From the NCBI GenBank assembly GCA_030615145.1, contig JAUWZT010000050.1, positions 1 through 16,614 on the forward strand: 16,614 bases of DNA, given 5' to 3'. The notes under the pieces are model-generated. The model saw only the letters and a list, made by a program, of their open reading frames with translations, was not told the origin of the DNA and searched no databases. Each line of letters starts with the position of its first letter. Within the stretch, counting starts at the first letter, position 1. The position numbers and the translations under genes are program-made. This document shows positions 1-8,000 of this stretch, piece by piece. The stretch is from Promethearchaeota archaeon. GTDB taxonomy: Archaea > Asgardarchaeota > Lokiarchaeia > Sigyniarchaeales > SOKP01.

Positions 1-251
1 AAATAAGTTATCGATGAGATATTAAAAACATAATCCATTATACCCATTGGTTGTGAGCCAATAGATCCATTTACTCTCCAGCCAATTATTGTATCATTAT
101 CAAAACCCCATTTAACATTCTCATTATGGGGACCGGGTTGGGGATCAAAGGGGGTATCGGCATTCACATTTATTAAATTGATTGATGCTAGCGATGTTGA
201 AATAATTGAAAGGCAGAAGATTGTTATAAACAGATTTTTTTTATTTTTCAT
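1..251 (-). CDS. Secreted protein, N-terminal part only (runs off the left edge)
   Basis: An ATG at 251-249 opens a reading frame with no stop down to base 1, giving 83 codons. The product starts with a basic stretch (MKNKKN), then a hydrophobic segment of about 20 residues and a polar region with an Ala-containing candidate cleavage site (NVNA-DTP near residue 32). This is a typical signal peptide, so the protein is probably exported. The visible mature part is polar and Gly/Asn-rich (PFDPQPGPHNENVKW, then DNDTIIGWRVNG). I recognise no domain in it. There is no strong ribosome-binding site. It lies downstream of the 7TM gene on the same strand, separated by about 290 bases and a terminator-like hairpin, so it is probably transcribed separately. 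It could be an adhesin or a binding protein; the function cannot be told from this fragment. Confidence 0.6.
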   Translation of the reverse strand, partial: MKNKKNLFITIFCLSIISTSLASINLINVNADTPFDPQPGPHNENVKWGFDNDTIIGWRVNGSIGSQPMGIMDYVFNISSITY

Positions 252-544
252 TTTAGATTTCACTTCTAACAAAATTATTAATTTTGTTATTATTATTAAT
301 CAAAATTCATATTTAATTCTTATTTATTATTATAAAATGTAATGTAAACAAAACAATAAAGCTTAGATTAATTTAACATTGAATTTCGCTTCAATATCTC
401 TTCTGTTGTAAAAAGAATTACACACTGAAATTTACTTTTTTTGCATATATAAATCTATTAGGACTGAATTTCTAAAAAATAATTCAATCACTCATTGAAT
501 CTTAAAATAGAAAAATTGATTAAAAATCATGAAACTGGTTAAAT
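252..544. other. Intergenic region between the 7TM gene and the secreted-protein gene
   Basis: I find no coding frame in this very AT-rich stretch. It contains the terminator-like hairpin at 474-500. A TATA-like string (TTTATATATG read on the minus strand, around 453-444) could serve the secreted-protein gene, but it would imply a leader of about 170 nt, which is long for an archaeon. Confidence 0.5.
474..500 (-). terminator. Hairpin with U-tract after the 7TM gene
   Basis: Read on the minus strand, ATTCAAT (500-494) pairs perfectly with ATTGAAT (488-482) around a 5-nt loop, followed directly by TATTTTTT. It lies 45 bases past the stop of the 7TM gene, where an intrinsic-type terminator is expected. 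Stem GC is low, so this rests mainly on position and the T-run. Confidence 0.45.
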
Positions 545-1873
545 TCACTTACCCAAATCTGTATCATCAATCATATATTGAACTTTCTCTTCAGAAATTC
601 GCTTAGTTTCACCCATTAAATCATTATAAAGAGTAAAAAACTCCGAAGAAAAGCTAAGAGGTGATTTTAGTAGTTCACTTTTTATCGTCTCATACTCTTT
701 TTCATCAATAAAAATACTCTTTAGTTTATTCTCAATCTCTAATGGTATTTTTACAAATTTTCCAGTTAATAATAATGGTTGTTTTTTACTTTTAATATTT
801 GTATAAGGAAAATTAGAAAAATATTTTTCAATCAATTCAAATGCTCCCTCGTATTGGGCTATATCCTTAACCTGTTTTTTCAACTCTCGTTCGAATTTTT
901 GCTCAAAATCTCGAGTAAATTGTAAAACACACTCTCGTAATAATTTAGAAGATTTTGAAGCGACTAATCCCACTGTAATTTTTTCAGATTCATATAATGT
1001 AAGGATACCTTCTTCTAATTTAATGTCCAATAGCCCCCCCATATTTATAACTTCTTCGCTCATAAGTTGCACTGTATTTAGAAATCCTGTAAAAATTGAT
1101 TCACTTAAGCTAGAACGAGACCAATCGTGATCTAATAATGGATTTCCTTCTCGATCTCTTACAACAAGCCTAATAACAGTAAAAGGTAAAATATAAAGGA
1201 GTTTGGGCTCTTTTATTATTGCTAAACAAACAATAAAGTTTCCTAAACCTGTAGTAGCGTAAGCAAATAGAATAAAAATTGGATTCCAATAATAAAAAAG
1301 GTATATAATTAGAGTTAATGGTCCATTTATTACAGTACCGATAAAAAATATAAGGGCTTCTCTTTTTATCAAAAATGGAGCATTCAACCAAGTTTTTAAA
1401 CCCCAATAAAACGATGCACTACCAACAAAGAATATAAAAATTGAACCCACCAATTCATACAATCCAATCCAATTCAAATTTAAATGCCCTCCCACTAATT
1501 CAAATCCGACAGCTCCAGGTTGAAATGCAAGGTAAGAATAAAAAACACCTAAACTAACTACTATAATTAAGAAAGGTGAATTAGATGTTTCTTTAATCGT
1601 ATAATTGATACCAATCACAAAAAACACTGCACTAGGAAATAGCATAAGACCAGAAATCCGAGAAAGTAAAGTGATCAAAAAAAGATTTGCCAACAAGTCT
1701 AACGTAAAGAGCATGCCCATAAAAAAGAGACCTAATCTAATATAAGATAAAGATCTTATATTCTTAGTTCTCGGTGTAATGTACATTAATAAAGTAGCTA
1801 GTAGAGTAATTGTCCCTATGAAAATTTCAACGATTACTTCAGGTGTCCAATTTAATACCATTTTCCCTTTCAC
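545..1873 (-). CDS. Seven-helix membrane protein with C-terminal longin/roadblock-like domain (putative sensor)
   Basis: The first ~220 residues contain seven hydrophobic segments (about 10-33, 46-70, 73-93, 98-117, 133-162, 168-196, 198-220), a 7TM layout like the input modules of some microbial sensors. The remaining ~220 residues are soluble. Residues 225-340 start with a strand (TVIRLVVRDREGNPLLDHDW), then a helix with FTGFLNTVQLMSEEV, a GGLLDIKLEEG hairpin, a strand and a long helix with LRECVLQFTRDFEQKFE. That order and these motifs resemble the longin/roadblock-like sensory domains abundant in Asgard archaea. A charged helical tail follows. No histidine-kinase or methyl-acceptor signature is visible, so the output is probably protein binding. 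The first in-frame start is GTG at 1873; an ATG four codons later (1861) follows a purine-rich GAAAGGGAAA and is equally likely. The gene lies 30 bases after the wHTH gene on the same strand, so co-transcription is likely. The membrane architecture is clear; the domain name is inference. Confidence 0.75.
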   Translation of the reverse strand: MKGKMVLNWTPEVIVEIFIGTITLLATLLMYITPRTKNIRSLSYIRLGLFFMGMLFTLDLLANLFLITLLSRISGLMLFPSAVFFVIGINYTIKETSNSPFLIIVVSLGVFYSYLAFQPGAVGFELVGGHLNLNWIGLYELVGSIFIFFVGSASFYWGLKTWLNAPFLIKREALIFFIGTVINGPLTLIIYLFYYWNPIFILFAYATTGLGNFIVCLAIIKEPKLLYILPFTVIRLVVRDREGNPLLDHDWSRSSLSESIFTGFLNTVQLMSEEVINMGGLLDIKLEEGILTLYESEKITVGLVASKSSKLLRECVLQFTRDFEQKFERELKKQVKDIAQYEGAFELIEKYFSNFPYTNIKSKKQPLLLTGKFVKIPLEIENKLKSIFIDEKEYETIKSELLKSPLSFSSEFFTLYNDLMGETKRISEEKVQYMIDDTDLGK

Positions 1874-1903
1874 ACTATTACTTAATTTAAATTATTTTTT
1901 ACA

Positions 1904-2947
1904 TCAACTTATTTTGATATTATTTAATATATTAATAACATCCTCTTGTTTATCTGGATTTAAATAGACTTCCTTACTTGGATCTTCTTTAAAGCAAATT
2001 AAATCGTAATCAATTAAATTTTTTAGTCGATAATTGACTTTTCCTCGATTTTCATCTATTAATTTAAAAATTTCTGAATTTTTAATTGAATTTTGTGTTG
2101 TTAATAAGTCTACAATTTTCCTATTTGTCTTATTTCTTAATAAAAAATAAATTATTCCTAACTCTACTTCCATCTCAGTGGGAAGAAACACTGTGTAATT
2201 TCCTACTTTAATTTTATTGATATAATTAAAATTTAATAACATCTCTAAGTGCCATACTAATTGCCCTGAACTTCCCGATTCATCAGATAACGCCCTCTTC
2301 CTTAAAATAGAAAAGTGTGCGCCGGGGTTCACTCTAATGAAATTGTAAATCCCTCTTCTAGTAGGATTTGAAAGAACCTTTTCCCTTGAAAACTTAGAAC
2401 CTTCAATTAAAATTTTTTTATTTATTAAAAATTGTATTATAATTAAGAGTCCGTTTCTAGGTAATTTCAAGCTTTTTTTTGCCACATTGTAGAGAGTTTC
2501 AATATTTAGGACTTGATTTTTACTCATAATCTCCTCAGCTATCTCTATAACTCTCTTCACATTAGGATGTTCTAATCCCATAGGCTTAGATAAAATCTTG
2601 GTTTCCATAATAGAGATAACTAATTGTATTATATGATTGAAATCTACACAATATTCTTGAAATTTAGGGGCTTTCAGAATTTCAAGTTTTATTGATTTCC
2701 TAATGTTGGTAACTTCAATACTTCTGTTAAGAATTCTATAAAGATTGCTTCTTAATAAATATAGATATAAATGACCGTTGAAAACAAATAAAAAGGAAAT
2801 AGTTCTTAACTTTTTTGAAAGCCTAAAAAATTGATAGCTTCTTTTATTGATTGTTTCAATCCTCCTATTATTTTGTAGAACTGACATATTAATTTCTTCA
2901 AGGGAATTAAAATTTTTCTTAAGGTTAGTATTAATAAGATTCAACAT
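1904..2947 (-). CDS. Tandem winged-helix DNA-binding regulator
   Basis: This 347-residue protein has a basic N-terminal region of unknown fold (1-120), then three successive helix-rich units that look like winged helices, at about 129-185, 190-260 and 262-332. The middle one is the clearest: SNPTRRGIYNFIRVNPGAHF opens it, followed by a recognition-helix-like GQLVWHLEMLLNF and a wing ending VGNYTVFLPTEME. This matches archaeal ArsR-like regulators of the NPG.HF type. The third has VNYRLKNLIDYDLI in the recognition position. A DNA-binding transcriptional regulator is therefore likely; the ligand and targets are unknown. No Shine-Dalgarno lies before the ATG at 2947; Met21 (2887) is an alternative. 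It is followed after 30 bases by the 7TM gene, suggesting that the regulator and a membrane sensor act together. No conserved metal-binding cysteine cluster is visible. Confidence 0.75.
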   Translation of the reverse strand: MLNLINTNLKKNFNSLEEINMSVLQNNRRIETINKRSYQFFRLSKKLRTISFLFVFNGHLYLYLLRSNLYRILNRSIEVTNIRKSIKLEILKAPKFQEYCVDFNHIIQLVISIMETKILSKPMGLEHPNVKRVIEIAEEIMSKNQVLNIETLYNVAKKSLKLPRNGLLIIIQFLINKKILIEGSKFSREKVLSNPTRRGIYNFIRVNPGAHFSILRKRALSDESGSSGQLVWHLEMLLNFNYINKIKVGNYTVFLPTEMEVELGIIYFLLRNKTNRKIVDLLTTQNSIKNSEIFKLIDENRGKVNYRLKNLIDYDLICFKEDPSKEVYLNPDKQEDVINILNNIKIS

Positions 2948-2972
2948 AACAAGGAGGATTCCACTAAAAATG

Positions 2973-2996
2973 CAATTTACAATTTACAATTAACAA
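2973..2996. repeat. Short AT-rich tandem repeat in the leader of the wHTH gene
   Basis: CAATTTA is repeated (CAATTTACAATTTACAATTA) about 30-50 bases upstream of the regulator start. It could be an operator for autoregulation or simple low-complexity sequence; nothing decides between these. Confidence 0.3.
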
Positions 2997-3046
2997 GTAA
3001 TTTATCTTATCCTATAAATCCATGTAGACCGAAATTCCCAAATTTA

Positions 3047-3952
3047 TTAATCCTCTTTTTTTATAAGACAATAATAAAAGCCAATAGTATTATGAAGATG
3101 AGGATACAAGCGTTGTGAAAACATTAAATCTTCTAATAAATTGACTCCAAAAACATTAGTTAATCCTTTCACGCCATAATTTTTGGAAATTTCAATAATA
3201 TTAAAATTATTAGATTTGTTCAATACTTCATTAACAACTAACTCATTTTCTTCAGGGGCAATAGAACAGGTACAATATAAAAGCACCCCGCCTGAATTTA
3301 ATGCTTTCAACCCGGTGGTTAATAACTTCTTTTGAATTGAAGCCATTTTTTCAATATCTTTCATTCTTTTACTTTTTTTCCGACTTGGATCCTGTCTTAT
3401 TAATCCTTCCCCCGTACATGGAGCATCTAATAGAATTTTATCTCCTTTAACATTCATATTTGATAAATTAATAGCATCCATATTAAGTACTATTGAATTA
3501 ATAATTCCCATTCTCCTTAGGTTGACTTCCAAAGCGGAAATTCGATTTAAATTCTTTTCAATTAAAATAAGCGTTCCTTCATTTTCCATTAGTTGAGCTA
3601 AGTGTGTTGATTTACTTCCTGGAGCTGCACACATATCAATTACAATATCATTTGGCTTAGGATCGAGAATAATAGCTGAAAGCATTGAAGCGATATTTTG
3701 TAAATAATAATAACCTTGTAGAAATTCATGAGAAGAACCTAAATTAGAACTTTTTTTAACAATATTAAATCCATATGGAATCCATTCAATTGGTTTTAAC
3801 TCATTTCCTTTCTTTTCTAGTCGTTTTTTTAATTCTAATACAGATATTTTAAGAGTATTAACACGTATTGAAGGTATTAATGGCCGCTCATTTGCCTCTA
3901 ATAATTTTAATGTTTCATCTAATCCTAAGAATTGAATATATCTTTCAATCAT
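3047..3952 (-). CDS. RNA cytosine-C5 methyltransferase, NOL1/NOP2/Sun (RsmB/Trm4-like) family
   Basis: S-adenosylmethionine-dependent enzymes of this family methylate C5 of cytosine in tRNA or rRNA. The visible motifs are the family N-terminus (MIERY, then SIRVNTLKI to residue 36), the SAM-binding loop DMCAAPGSKSTHLAQ (106-120), a ribose-binding acid at Glu132, Asp159 for the adenine, LDAPCTGEG with Cys179 (the release cysteine of motif IV) and YCTCSIAPEENE with the catalytic Cys229 (motif VI). All key residues are present. At 301 residues without a fused PUA or NusB-like domain it matches the short archaeal NSUN/Trm4-type proteins, so tRNA is the more likely substrate; this is not proven. 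The frame stays open and family-like for 22 codons upstream of the ATG (LAEEFGYLPY just before it), but no ATG, GTG or TTG occurs there, so the true start may be a rare codon such as ATT at 4012. It is divergent from the CYTH gene. Confidence 0.9.
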   Translation of the reverse strand: MIERYIQFLGLDETLKLLEANERPLIPSIRVNTLKISVLELKKRLEKKGNELKPIEWIPYGFNIVKKSSNLGSSHEFLQGYYYLQNIASMLSAIILDPKPNDIVIDMCAAPGSKSTHLAQLMENEGTLILIEKNLNRISALEVNLRRMGIINSIVLNMDAINLSNMNVKGDKILLDAPCTGEGLIRQDPSRKKSKRMKDIEKMASIQKKLLTTGLKALNSGGVLLYCTCSIAPEENELVVNEVLNKSNNFNIIEISKNYGVKGLTNVFGVNLLEDLMFSQRLYPHLHNTIGFYYCLIKKED

Positions 3953-4018
3953 ATAAGGGAGATATCCAAATTCTTCCGCGAGTTTATGGGCAGTTTTAAA
4001 GTTCTGGGGAATTAAATA
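3953..4018 (-). other. Probable N-terminal coding extension of the methyltransferase, without a standard start codon
   Basis: Between the TGA at 4021-4019 and the ATG at 3952 the frame encodes YLIPQNFKTAHKLAEEFGYLPY. NSUN proteins normally have a short helix before the MIERY motif, and LAEEFGYLPY fits it. A decayed paralogous fragment at 4742-4936 keeps the same frame, stop position and LAKQYGYLPY. The only unusual initiation candidate shared by both copies near the frame start is ATT (4012-4010 here, 4930-4928 in the copy). Confidence 0.45.
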
Positions 4019-4058
4019 TCAACTCTAAGTGAAACTATTATTACTTAATAAAAATTAA

Positions 4059-4068
4059 TTTTATATAT
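4059..4068. promoter_or_regulatory. TATA-like box in the methyltransferase/CYTH divergent region
   Basis: TTTTATATAT lies about 35 bases before the CYTH ATG at 4098, placing transcription start within a few bases of the ATG (a nearly leaderless mRNA). Read on the other strand, ATATATAAAAT would start transcription near 4035, about 20 bases before the candidate ATT start of the methyltransferase. The background is AT-rich, so confidence is limited. Confidence 0.45.
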
Positions 4069-4097
4069 TTGTTATTAATATAGAAAAGAGTAGCATT

Positions 4098-4697
4098 ATG
4101 ATTGAAGTCGAAATTAAAGTTAAAATTTCTGATCCTAATCAAGTGAGGAAAAGATTTGAAGAGAACAAAGGGGTTTACAAGATTTCTTTGCATCATGAAG
4201 ACACATACTTTAATATGCCTAAAGGATTAAGGGATTTTAAACAAACTGACGAAGCACTAAGATTAAGAAAATCCATTGAATTTAATAAGGATAATTCGGA
4301 AAAAACTCAGAAAATTAATTATTTTATAACTTATAAAGGGAAAAAGATTGACAAAACAACCAAAACGAGAGAAGAGATCGAAGTAAAAATAAATGAAATT
4401 GAAGACATGAAAAATCTTCTTATAATATTAGGGTTTCAAGAAGTTTTCATTGTCGTTAAAGAAAGAGAATTATATGAATTTTTATTTAAAGATGTGAGAA
4501 TCGAAGCTTTAATCGATTATTTACCTATTTTAAAGCAACATTTCGTAGAAGTTGAATTAATGACCGAATCGTACGAAGATATAAAGAAAAGTAGGAAGAT
4601 TCTTTTTCAATTTTTAGAGAAATTTGGAATTAAGAAGGAAGAATCAATTAGAAAATCTTATTTGGAATTAATTGCAGGAAAATTAGACAAAATATAA
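4098..4697 (+). CDS. CYTH-domain protein, CyaB/class IV adenylate cyclase-like (probable triphosphate hydrolase)
   Basis: The 199-residue protein has the CYTH tunnel signature: the N-terminal ExExK motif (Glu3, Glu5, Lys7 in MIEVEIKVK), a basic strand EALRLRKS, a lysine strand ITYKGKK, TREEIEVKI, KEREL, the acidic strand FVEVEL and the terminal SYLELI. The length fits a single CYTH domain. CYTH proteins bind triphosphate-bearing substrates with divalent metal inside a beta tunnel; family members include class IV adenylate cyclase, thiamine triphosphatase and inorganic triphosphatase. Archaeal CyaB-like proteins are often annotated as cyclases, but a triphosphatase role is at least as likely and sequence alone does not decide it. 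A TATA-like box at 4059-4068 implies a very short leader. The next 25 bases after the stop lead into the 43-bp repeat. Confidence 0.85.
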   Translation: MIEVEIKVKISDPNQVRKRFEENKGVYKISLHHEDTYFNMPKGLRDFKQTDEALRLRKSIEFNKDNSEKTQKINYFITYKGKKIDKTTKTREEIEVKINEIEDMKNLLIILGFQEVFIVVKERELYEFLFKDVRIEALIDYLPILKQHFVEVELMTESYEDIKKSRKILFQFLEKFGIKKEESIRKSYLELIAGKLDKI

Positions 4698-4721
4698 AAA
4701 AAATATCAATTTTTTAAAAGT

Positions 4722-4764
4722 TTAAATTAAAAAAAAAGGATTTAAAAGATAAGTAGGTATTCTA
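4722..4764 (+). repeat. 43-bp direct repeat, left copy
   Basis: It is identical base for base to 8441-8483 (starts TTAAATTAAAAAAAAAGG, ends AAGTAGGTATTCTA). In the right copy it encodes the last residues of a permease-like frame (KLKKKDLKDK, stop). Here the same codons are detached: a stop (TAA at 4715-4717) lies just upstream. Homology to the methyltransferase gene begins exactly at its right end. Confidence 0.95.
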
Positions 4765-4936
4765 TTTTAAGCGTGTTAACTCTTATTGAAGGCACTAAAG
4801 GCTTTTTATTTGCCTCTAATAATTGTTTAGTTTGATCTTCTCCTAAGAATTGAAAAGATCTCTCAATCATATAGGGAAGATAACCATATTGTTTAGCAAG
4901 ATTGACGATAGAATTAGTATTTAAAGAAATTAAAAA
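4742..4936 (-). pseudogene. Truncated second copy of the RNA m5C methyltransferase 5' end
   Basis: The minus-strand frame from 4936 reads a protein closely matching the N-terminus of the intact methyltransferase at 3047-3952. From MIERS (ATG at 4870) to SIRVNTLKI (ending 4763), 27 of 36 residues are identical, for example LLEANKKP against LLEANERP. The match then stops abruptly at the edge of the 43-bp repeat, and the frame ends at a TAA (4744-4742) after a few unrelated codons. The methyltransferase core (SAM-binding and catalytic motifs) is absent, so it cannot be an active enzyme. Similarity continues upstream of the ATG (LAKQYGYLPY) and into the leader (TAGAGTTGAT in both copies). With about 25% amino-acid difference, it is an old paralogue remnant or one acquired from a relative, not a recent copy. 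Confidence 0.85.
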
Positions 4937-5009
4937 TCAACTCTAATTGAACATAACATTTTACTTTTGGACAATTCTGTCCTATTGTTTGAATATTATT
5001 ATAAACCAT

Positions 5010-5026
5010 AAAAATATAATTTAATA
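5010..5026 (+). promoter_or_regulatory. TATA-like box for the LVIVD surface-protein gene
   Basis: AAAAATATAATTTAATAT is centred about 55 bases before the ATG at 5073. This would place the transcript start near 5040-5045 with a leader of about 30 nt containing GAGAGA. It is judged by position in an AT-rich background. Confidence 0.35.
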
Positions 5027-5072
5027 TTAAAAAGATTTCTATTAAATTTTGAGAGAAAACGGTGTGTAATAA

Positions 5073-8000
5073 ATGCAAAAATCAAAAAAAATAAATAAAT
5101 TGCTGATTATAATACTTATTTCAATGTTTATCGTAATTCCATGTTGGTTAATAGGTATACAGAAAGATATTGAAATTCTCATTGATGATAAGAATCCTAA
5201 TGAGATTGTTTATATACGACCACCTCAAGAATCTGATGTTTACTACGAAGCCACGCCCGGATTTGCATATGCCGTTTACGTGAGCGGAGATTACGCCTAT
5301 GTGGCGGGTCATAGTTCGGGTTTGGCTGTCGTCGACATTTCCGACCCGACAAACCCAGAATGGGTCGCCCAACGGGACACGGACGGAGAGGCAAGGGGAG
5401 TTTATGTGAGTGGAGATTACGCCTACGTGGCGGATTTTGGTGAGGGCTTGGCGGTCATTGATATTTCCGACCCGACAAACCCGGGAACGCCCGTCTACGA
5501 AAACACGACCGGATGGGCATTTGATATTTACGTGGATGGAGATTACGCCTACTTAGCAACTTATGGTTCGGGCTTGGCGATCATCAATATTTCCGACCCG
5601 ACAAACCCGGGAACACCTGTCTACAAAGAGATTATCGGATATGCGCGTGACGTTTACGTGAGTGGAGATTACGCCTATGTGGCGGCTGGTGGTACGGGCT
5701 TGGCGGTCATTGATATTTCTGACCCCACAATCCCGGGAATGGTCAAATACGAAAGCACGGGTGTAAATGCATATGGCATTTACGTGAGCGGAGATTATGC
5801 CTATGTGGCGGATAGTAGTTCGGGCTTGGCGATCATCAACATTTCCGACCCGATATTCCCAGAATGGGTCGCCCAACGGGACACGGACGGAAATGCATAT
5901 AGCGTTTACGTGAGCGGGGATTACGCCTATGTAGCAGATTATGGTTCGGGCTTGGCGATCATCAACATTTCCGACCCGACAAACCCGGGAACGCCCGTCT
6001 ACGAAGACACATTCGGATTTGCACGCGGAGTATATGTGAGCGGAAATTACGCCTACTTAGCAACTTATGGTTCGGACTTGGCTGTTATCGACATTTCCGA
6101 AAATATAGATCCGGGGGCTCCTATATACGAACCCACGACTGGAGATGCGCGTGGTCTTTATGTGAGCGGTGATTACGCTTATGTGGCGGCTGGTACTTCG
6201 GGCTTGGCGGTTATCGATATTTCCGACCCGACAAACCCGGGAGAACCCGATTTCGAACCCACCTACGGAACTGCAATGGATGTTTATGTGAGCGGAGATT
6301 ACGCCTATGTGGCAGATTATAGTAATCGCTTAGCGGTCTTCGATATTTCCGACCCGACAAACCCGGGAGAACCCGATTACGAAGTCACGGACGGAAATCC
6401 AAACGGCATTTACGTGAGCGGAGATTACGCTTACATAGCGGATGGTCCTGCGGGCTTAGAGATTATAAACATTTCTAACCCGACAAACCCAGGAACGCCC
6501 GTCAGAAAACAAACGGCCACTGCTTGGGGTGTTTACGTGAGTGGTGATTACGCCTACGTGGCGGCTGGTACTTCGGGCTTGGCGGTAATCGATATTTCCG
6601 ACCCGACAAACCCGGGAGAACCCGATTACGAAGACACAGACGGAACTGCATATGATGTTTACGTGAGTGGAGATTACGCCTATGTGGCGGATGGTGATTC
6701 AGGTTTGGCAGTTATCGACATTTCCAACCCAACAAACCCGGGAACACCCGATTACGAAGACACGGACGGATCTGCATATGGCGTTTACGTGAGTGGAGAT
6801 TACGCCTATGTGGCGGATCGTTTTGAGGGTTTGGCGGTCATCAATATTTCCGACCCAACAAACCCGGGAACGCCCGTTTACGAAGATACGGCAGATGTTG
6901 CATATGACGTTTATGTGAGCGGTGATTACGCCTACTTGGCAGATTATTCTTCAGGTTTAGCAGTCATTCAAGTCCGACAGAGATATCATTTAATAGCACC
7001 AGTAATTACAAGTGCTCCAAGCGACTTTAGTGCAGAGCAGGGATATACAGGGAAAAGTATATCGTGGACAGCAACTGATAGGCATCCAGATACTTATACG
7101 ATTGAACTAAAAGGGCCTGGATTAGTCGCAGGACCGACGGCATGGACATCAGATGCTGCAATCAATTATAACATCCAGGATGGATTAAGCGTAGGATCAT
7201 ATGAATATAGGGTAAACTTCACAGATGTTCATGGTAATTCGGTTCTTGATAATGTTACGTTTATAGTCGAAGATACGACCAATCCAGTTGTTATTTCGAG
7301 CCCTTTCAATGTTATTGCAGAAGAGGGATATACAGGACAGAGTTTTTCGTGGACGGCAACCGATGCCAATCCAAACACTTACACGATTGAACTGCAAGGA
7401 TCTGGAATAGTTGCAGGTCCTACCGTTTGGACGAGTGGAAACCCAATTATCTACAATATACCCGATGGATTTACAGTTGATGTTTATACCTATAAAGTTA
7501 ACTTCACTGACGATCATGGTAATTTTATCGATGACACTGTTACTTTTACAGTTGAAGCTTTAGCCAAACCTGTTATAACACATAGTCCTAGTAATTTCAA
7601 CGTAGAATTTGGTTATACTGGGCAGAGTTTGTCTTGGACAGCAACTGATCTCAGTCCTAAAAATTACACAATTGAATTGCAAGGTACGGGAATAGTTGCA
7701 GGTCCAACTGCTTGGATTCCTGGTGTAGCAATTATATACAACATCCCAGATGGCTTTGGATTGGGGACTTATATCTATACTGTAAACTTCACAGATGACT
7801 ATGGTAATTCTACCACAGATAACATTATTCTTACAGTCGAAGATACCACAAACCCTGTTATTACTTTTAGCTCAAATGATATCACAATCGAGATTGGATA
7901 TAGCGATTTGAATATTTCTTGGACGGCAACTGATATATTTCCAGGCACATATACTATCGAACTAGAGGGGTCCGGAATAGTTTTAGGTCCGCTCACATGG

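Noticed and set aside
2948..2960. AAGGAGG as a ribosome-binding site near 2951
   Set aside because: It is on the plus strand next to the start of a minus-strand gene, with no plus-strand start codon and frame following it.
4098..4697. Calling the CYTH protein an adenylate cyclase outright
   Set aside because: The same signature occurs in triphosphatases, and no residue seen here decides for cyclase activity.
5148..5876. Open frames antisense to the LVIVD gene (about 65-107 codons)
   Set aside because: They are by-products of the repetitive, G+C-richer coding strand; they repeat with the 126-bp period and have no start signals.
5277..6980. CRISPR-like array
   Set aside because: The periodic DNA is a 126-bp unit that is coding throughout, with no short repeat/spacer structure and no cas genes.
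7197..7996. Open frames antisense to the Ig-like region
   Set aside because: Shadows of the sense reading frame with no recognisable protein features.
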